Assembly: GCA_039000515.1 (NCBI GenBank)
Contig: JBCFYV010011135.1
Coordinates: forward strand, 6,433,209 to 6,497,208
Reading direction: 5' to 3'
Source: Timema cristinae
Taxonomy: Eukaryota > Arthropoda > Insecta > Phasmatodea > Timematidae
Length of the DNA stretch: 64,000 bases
Shown: piece after piece, positions 57,450 through 64,000 of the stretch
Layout: every line of letters begins with the position of its first letter
Position numbering within the stretch: position 1 is the stretch's first letter
Made by a program: the position numbers and the translations under genes
Notes under the pieces: generated by a model
Seen by the model: only the letters and a program-made list of their open reading frames with translations
Databases searched by the model: none
What the model was told of the DNA's origin: nothing

Positions 57450-57870
57450 TGACTACTCGGAGAGAGAAGTATTGAGATCATCAAAAAATTGACCTCGAGA
57501 TTTTTATAAATGTTGAAGTTTCAATACCAAATGAAACAGAAAATGTGGTTTTGGTGATGCCGTCTGTCTGTACCTTGGACTAGTCAAAACAATTTTACCG
57601 ATTGAATTAAAACTGGGTATTTAGGGTTTTCATAGAATCAGATACCCAACTCTTAATATAAGGGTAGTCTACTAAAGGGCAAAATGAGAGAAAATCGATT
57701 TTCTCAAATTTATAACTAACGATTTTGAGTACATTTTGTATCCAGGCAGTGATTGGCATTACAATATAAAATGACAGTTCTTAACTTTCCATGAAAATTA
57801 CTTAAAAGGCGCTTTCCGAAAAGATTTGAGATAAGAAATAACTTTTCATTGTAAAGTTGTATTACCATTC
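57450..57870 (-). repeat. Unclassified dispersed repeat E, inverted copy
   Basis: The reverse complement carries the same ordered blocks as 27430-28490: TTTCGGAAAGCG, AATTTTCATGG, AAATCGTTAG, GAGAAAATCGATTTT, GGGTATCTGATTC, ACAGACAGACGGCATC, CTCGAGGTCAATTTTTTGAT. Confidence 0.6.
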
Positions 57871-59889
57871 AAAATTAAAATCTATTATTTGAAACATATT
57901 TTTGTATAACTGATATTTTTTGAGCTTAAATCAAATATATATGTGTGTCTTTGAAAATTGAAATAGGTTTTAATTATCTGTATTTGGTAGAGATATTCCT
58001 CTTTTTAAATGTGTCAGTAACAATGTATATTACTCCATAAAATCTCTTTGGTTTTTTGTTTCTCAACAATGAATATTATTTGGTTTTAAAAAACTTTCAA
58101 GTTTTTGGAAAATTTCTTTATTTTGATACTAAAGTGAGTGAAAGCGTTCGCGTTCCACCGTATCATTTATTTTATTATTAATTGAACACTACTCTCTAGT
58201 TAATATAAATCCAACCTAAGCTTCTGAAAAACTAAACTCTAGACTTGAGTGAAGCTGTGAACTCTTCTACTTCGCTTCAACTATACGTCAGCTTTGACTT
58301 CAAATCCAAAGAAAAATTTATAAATCAGATGTTACTAAACTTTGTCAATTCAAATATTTAAAGTCAAAATAAACTTAAATATTAAACTATAGTTATTTTA
58401 TGCTATCATTTACGCTACAAATTGATTTTAATTAGACAAACATCTAAGCTAATTAAAATAAATGTTGTGAAAGTAGTTTTATCCATACAATCTAAATGAA
58501 ATAGGTCAATCATGTTTGTAATATAGTATTTTGTAAATTTTATTTTACTGGATTTTGCCAGAAATTTCAGTCACGTTAATGTGGGTTTAAAAAATATGTC
58601 CATTAAAACAATAATATTTATAATCTTAGACTTTTTATTTTCCCACACAGAAAATAAATCTTGCTGCGGATTAGGTAGGGATAACCACGAATAAACTTTT
58701 GGGGTTGATACAAGTTGTATCTTAAAAAACAATCAATTCAATGTAGTGTAGTAGATTTATGTTTTAAGCTAAGACACACAGAATATTTGTAATAATTTAA
58801 GAAAACAAAGGAACAAAATTTAAAGTTTGTGGTTTATCATCATGATAAAGCAGTTACATGTTGTTGCAAAGAATATCATGGTAGCACACCACACACTATA
58901 GTTGTTCATGTTAGAAACACTTGCCACAGAGGTCAACGCCTGCCATAGTCAGGGATTGTTCTTGCGATGTGATGGTCATCGCATCGCATGGCAAATCTTA
59001 GGACTATAGGAAATTGCTCGCATTTAAATTGGAAGGGCAGGTCTTGTAAACCTCTTGTTATAATTAACTAACATTATTGGAAGCGTGACGGGAAATCCAG
59101 ACAAGATGTTTAACGATCAAAAACATAGTTTGTTTTATTTAGGATAAATTAGAAGGTAAATTCATAATTAGAGCAAAATATAACAATATGGAGTGAAGCG
59201 CTTCTCCTCAGATTTAAATAACTCTAACTGAGATAAGGGAATTAATAGACATTACAATTTCTGAAAATAAAAAAAGGAAACATATAGTTATATGCTGGTT
59301 GTCTGTTCAACAATAATATAAATTGCCATCATGGAAACCTATGGTTCCTTCTATGGTTCCCTCGGTTATAGCATTAAATGCAAGCAACAATACTACATCG
59401 TGACTTTTAGCGTACATCAAATTTATGCAACAAAAGATAAAAATTAATGCGTCTTAAGATCTAAATAAATCAGCATAACGTTGAACCAAAACGATAGATA
59501 GAATAAGACGTTAGGCTAAGTCTCAACTCTAACACCTAAGTGCCCTGTGCTCTCAGTTAAATAGATAACAAATAAACCCATATACACTAAATACGCTAAC
59601 CAGAAAAGACAGGCGGTAAGCCCGAGACGCTGAGTACGCCAAAGCGTGACCAAAAATATATACATGAAATTAAACATACATTATGTATGTATAATAAGCC
59701 AAATAGTACAATTAGAATGAATTGAACCTCATACAAAGAAAGAGAATGCAAGCGCATTCGCATTGACCTGCGCGCCACATTTTCATGATTCTAAGTTTAA
59801 ATATTTATAAGTCTCAAACAATAATTTATACAAGATGTCCCCCATTACGCCGAAAATGCAATTTTGATAATAAATAAATCGCGGCTCCT
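57871..59889. other. AT-rich stretch, no gene recognised
   Basis: Nothing I can support over about 2 kb. Confidence 0.45.
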
Positions 59890-60260
59890 TGCCGCCGTCT
59901 TATCCAAGCTCTGTCGGTGGTATAATAAGTGACTATTCAAAATCCGCGTTCCACTATATATACATTATTGTATCCACAGAGAGATGGGCCAAGGGAAGGA
60001 GGGGGTAAGTCGATAGAACAAATAGAAACAGCAACTAGAATATTCCAGGTTGTCCTAGCGGTGGAAATGATCACTTCGTCTGGCCGCGTGGAACCTCAAT
60101 CGTTTCCGGCTGGTCACGGATCGAGCCCCGAGCAGACAGTCGGTTGAAGGTTCCGCTTAGTCACTTGTGCCAGTTGGAAGGTGGAGTCAGAGCTCGGGCT
60201 TTGGTGTTGGGGTTTGTGTCGTAGATCATCACGGGTGGCGGTGAGTGTTGACCCAATTGA
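59890..60260 (+). other. CpG-rich patch, possible promoter/first exon or tRNA-like remnant
   Basis: GC- and CpG-richer than the flanks, with CTATATATAC at 59953, CCGCGTGG, and a B-box-like GGATCGAGCCCC near 60117. GGCGGTGAGTG near 60236 would serve as a 5' splice site. No clear ORF. Evidence is compositional only. Confidence 0.2.
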
Positions 60261-61149
60261 TATAACGTCAACTTGTAACGAGTTACAGTCTGATGGATAC
60301 ATGGGTCTTATTAGTATAAAGACCCATTCTATCGTAGTGCAACCCATCGTGACAGTTGCCTCTGTGATAAAGTTTTAAAGACTGTTTGCACAGTTTAGGT
60401 CGGTTCAAATTACATAATAAAATGATAGTTGGTCAAATTATTACTATAAAGCGTGAGTGGGTAAATGAATGGTTAAAAGGAATAAAAAAAATAGACTGTG
60501 GGAGAGTGTATGAATTTAAATGTGAGATGAAGGATCAAGCTACTTTAAAAATACAGTTAATAGTTCTATCAGCCTATTGATTTTTGGAGCTAGAATATCA
60601 TGTTCTTGGAATCACAAAAGAGTCTTGTCTTGCAGAAGACGTATATCGGAATAAATAAAATCGATTAACTCCTGAATACCTTAGCCCAATATGCTTATTT
60701 GGGGTTATTCAAAGACACCTTGCTTTCATGCTGTGCGTAGAATCCATTGCCAAGTGTCAGCAATATAATATCGAAAAATAAGCCAAGTTTAAGTCTTCGC
60801 ACCGATGGATCTACATATTGGTTGACAGGAAATGGCATATCGAAGATCTTTTCAGGCAGGCATTGACCTTATCAGCTTTAGTGACTATGAATGACCAGTA
60901 GAGTTAGTCAGAAGTGTCTTAAGAACAATACGGTGACACCTCCTATAAACACAGTTATGCTTCAGAGCCCTCTCAGAGTCCTATCCAAATATTAAATTGA
61001 GGACTTACCCACTTCGATATCCACATGGACTAAGCGCTATTTTCTCAATAGATGTGGAGATTGTAGTTAGGTCCCTTTTAGGTGTACTAAGTTTGGATTT
61101 TCTTGTAGCATTTTGCTACAAGTAAAGAAGAGACGAGTTGGAGAAATAA
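60261..61149. other. AT-rich stretch
   Basis: No gene recognised; the ORFs at 60181-60580 show no family likeness. Confidence 0.4.
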
Positions 61150-61290
61150 ACAAACTTACCCCGTTTCCCATAACAGTGCCTCTGGACAACAGGATGGAGA
61201 GACAACGAAACACAACCGATCATAACTGAGCCGCGTGATCAACTGATCGAGCCCACTAGAGTTCGCTACAGACAAAACATTCCTAAGAAC

Positions 61291-61524
61291 TTAAAAAGAA
61301 AGAGATTTCTGCTCTAATCTAGACCAGAACATTCCAGTTGTTTGGCGTTTGTTGTAGAAGATAATGTTGTTACGCGTATCCCATCCCTTAGTGATCCTAA
61401 TGTGTTCCCCCATCTTGATCCTCTCCTTCCATGTTCTCTGGGTTTTCTTGCACATATAGTGCCGGGTCGGAACTTCTCTGGAATTCTTGGACTTGGCTTT
61501 ACCTTGGGAAGTACGTAGCCGTGG
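61291..61524 (-). other. Coding-like open frame of unknown identity
   Basis: 77 codons without a stop on the minus strand (61524 to TAA at 61291), with a basic, ordinary-protein composition including TRHYMCKKTQRTWKERIK and HIRITKGWDTRNNIIF. I do not recognise it. About 130 bp further along the minus strand lies an ATGGGAAAC followed by GGGTAAGT (near 61160-61175), a good splice donor pattern. It may be an exon or a transposon relic. Confidence 0.2.
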
Positions 61525-61529
61525 CTACA

Positions 61530-62933
61530 TATATTTAAAAATGTAAGAAGACATTTATTTTAGGCTTAGTTATATTTTATTTTGTAAACTCTTTCTAAAT
61601 TCTTTTTTTTGGATTTTATAATCAATTATTTAAATGGGTAACTTAATAATCATGAAAATAGTTTATCCATTTTAAATTTCATGATGTTTGAGAACAGTCA
61701 AAGATTAGGATATCGAGACTTAGGTTTATTTTGGTGAGATTGATATTTGTTAATATCTTGTTGGAATATTACTTTTGACTTGATAGATAGAATTCTCGAT
61801 AATAATGTCTAATGATGTGGTTTGATAACGATGATTTATTTAATAAATTTTTGCTCTAATGGGAAAAGTCTATCTTGTGGTTTTAAAGTACTCTTGCAAG
61901 TTTCTAGTTTCATCATTATTTTGTGTAGATTTATTCTTGTAAAATGGGAATAGGAATTGAAATCTTTAAATGAATTATGATAGAAGTCTTGAGGACTCAC
62001 CTTTTTCAAGTTGTTGTTTATTTACATGTTTACGTATTAAAGAGATAGGTGTAAAATTTGTATATATTTTTTACAAGGGTCAATTTAACGTTACTTTACA
62101 AGAAAGTTCCTTGTGGTTAGTGATGATTAAAATAAAGTTGTTCGTTTTCTCATGTAATATTTTAAATATAATTTTATGTTTAACGTTGATAGTGTCTTTA
62201 TATTAACCAGTCAGATTCATGATAATATTATATTTAACAACTCTACGACTATCATTAATAATTTTGTTTGTACCATAATATATGGTTCTATCTGTTATCA
62301 AACATATATACATATATTCAATTATGTTTTCTAACAATAAATACCAATGAAATAATTTTTTGTTTGTTTTCCCTTAATGTTATGAATAGTGAAAATACCC
62401 TTAGGATATTTGTTTGTTTACATTTGTTCTTATTCGTCCTTTTTTCTTTTTTGGGACTTATGCAATTTTGAGGACGGCCGTCTAACTATCATTCCCGCAA
62501 CCAGGTGAGGTGCGTGCTCTGAGTTTCAAATGTTTGTTCTCAGACATTCAAAACAATTACTCAAGCTACTCTCTTTGATTGTGTTTATAATTTTGTTTAA
62601 CTATTTGAGCCTTCTATTTTGTATTAGTTGGGTGAAGTAGGCTGCATACTCTATGAGGACCATGCGACTGGGTTTTCCCTGTTGCCTATACTTCCCCACT
62701 TGTCAATAGAACCATCGACATGTAGAGGAAGCTTTGGCTGATTTGTTATGCGAGTTACAGATTGTTTTCACAGACCCTTTTCCTCGTTGCATGAACTTAA
62801 CATTATATGACTTGGTACCTTTGATTTATTTATACAAAATACATGTTTTAAGTTGGCTGTTGCCCGACTCAGAATATCCACCTTGACAGAAGCGCCAAGC
62901 TAGGTCACCTGCGAAAGGGCTGAATTATTTTGT
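61530..62933. other. AT-rich stretch, partly possible LINE 3' flank
   Basis: 62470-62933 is less AT-rich and may be the 3' UTR of the LINE that follows on the minus strand, but this cannot be shown without another copy. Confidence 0.35.
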
Positions 62934-64000
62934 GAGTTACAGGCAGCAGTCGCTAGCCTTTATTCTCATGGAGGGATGGTGAAAAGAGTGGGTGATTACA
63001 TGCTATGAGTACCGTTTTACCGTGTTACCTTGTTTGCCGTGTACCTTTTACCGTTTTACCATATACCATTTTACCCTTTACCTTCCTACTCTAGTCTTGG
63101 ACGTTTGTATGTTCTTTCTTCTGGAGGATCGTAGTTCCCTAATGCTCTTTTAATGGGATTCTCGTGATTTACTGCTTGTTCGTAAAACTTATTTCTTTTT
63201 CCTGGAGAGCTCGGTGAGTGTCTTGTTTTGGGTCATGGCGTGTAAATGCTCAGTTCTTTTAAATATGTCTATTCCAGTTATTGTCCTGAGTATCTGGTTT
63301 TGAATAGTCTGGAGTTTGTTGAGATGAGTCTTGACTGCATATCCCCATCCTACACAGCCATAGAGTATTATTGGCTACTACACATTTGAAGATCGTAATC
63401 TTTGTTCGTTGGATTAGTTTGGTTCCTTTAAGCAGTGGGTAAAGTTGGATAAATAACGCCTTCGCTTTCTTGCTGGTTTCGGTGATATGTTTTGCCCATG
63501 TTAAATTCTTGTTTATGTGTATTCCTAAGTATTTAGTGTCAGTTTTGAATGGTATTTCTTCTTCATATTATGTAAAGTTGTCCGGTGGTACCAGTCTTCG
63601 TCTGGATACGACTAGTGCAGTAGATTTTGTTGCGTTTACTCTGATTCTCCATTTAGACAGCCATGACTCAAATGTCTTTAAGTATCTTTGGATTATTAAC
63701 AACGCGTAGTAGATGTTCCTTTCCCTGGTATAGATCAAGGTATCGTCAGCAAAAAGTCTTATCTTCATTTTCGGCTTGGTCGGGACGTCTGCCACGTGGA
63801 TGTTATATAGGAAGGGAGCCAGCACCGAACCTTGCAGTACACCTGCCTCTGCTTGTACTTTTCCTGACAGTGTGCCCTCGACAGAGACTTGGAATTGTCT
63901 ATCGTGCAGGTAGCTGTAGATCATTTGAAGTTGCAGATTATCATTTTTTGAATGAGGCTGAGATTCCACAATTTATAAACGCTTTTTCGACATCAAGAAA
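62934..64000 (-). mobile_element. Second Jockey-clade LINE, 3' part, decayed
   Basis: The 3' UTR begins GAGTTACAGGCAGCAGTCGC, close to the first LINE at base 1, and both ORF2s end YKRPRLE. Homology to the RT continues to the window edge. Related but clearly diverged from the first copy; runs past 64000. Confidence 0.88.
63091..64000 (-). pseudogene. LINE ORF2 reverse transcriptase, broken
   Basis: At the window edge motif A reads FLDVEKAF with its Asp, but a deletion then removes the region after it. 63969-63568 is open: YLHDRQFQVSVEG, GVLQGSVLAPFLYN (normally GVPQGS), RLFADDTLIYT. A stop follows PPDNFT at about 63565; beyond it the frame continues with KYLGI and NLTWAKHI. A further indel lies near 63380, then YGCVGWGYAVKTHLNKLQ, and the protein end is the TAG at 63093. 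Non-functional. Confidence 0.88.

Overview
This is an AT-rich (roughly two-thirds A+T by eye) stretch of a eukaryotic genome, most likely an insect. The evidence is a Jockey-type LINE, a copia element primed from the anticodon arm of initiator tRNA-Met, several tRNA-derived SINE families, hAT and TTAA-type MITEs, and no operons or dense genes. I recognise no intact host gene. The window reads as intergenic or intronic DNA built by layers of transposons.

Layout. 1-4545 (minus): an almost full-length Jockey-clade LINE with intact ORF1 (gag, three zinc knuckles) and an ORF2 split by one frameshift, carrying a mutated catalytic Asp in the reverse transcriptase; its 3' end lies outside the window. 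4.5-10.4 kb: AT-rich DNA with a full-length (AAT)n-tailed SINE. 10.4-11.58 kb: a 42-bp minisatellite, then a very old ~100-bp tandem repeat. 11590-13391: a non-autonomous hAT element with a 7/8-matching 8-bp target duplication, holding a 908-bp LTR-like insert. 13.4-17.3 kb: a possible gag relic, SINEs and a 183-bp palindrome with identical arms. 17300-21905: a young Ty1/copia element (near-identical LTRs, perfect 5-bp target duplication) broken by one frameshift and inserted in an older SINE.

22-36 kb: a TTAA-flanked MITE, several copies of a ~450-bp repeat, a fold-back MITE, a degenerate ~56-bp repeat, a 77-bp satellite (about 9 copies) and further SINEs. 36281-38174 (minus): a decayed copy of a multi-copy, transposon-associated protein family of unknown function. 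38-57 kb: a hAT-Charlie-like MITE with target duplication, a ~266-bp MITE, more SINEs and an 86-88-bp tandem repeat. 57-62.5 kb: another SINE, an inverted copy of the ~450-bp repeat and two weak exon- or promoter-like patches. 62934-64000 (minus): a second, more decayed LINE related to the first.

The strongest unexplained pattern is a short 3' domain, built around GGGTAGTAAGACGC, that ends at least three SINE families with different tRNA-like heads and also occurs alone; I count about 14 occurrences. In the tRNA-Glu-like family it is followed by (AAT)n. This suggests several SINEs use the same reverse-transcription machinery.
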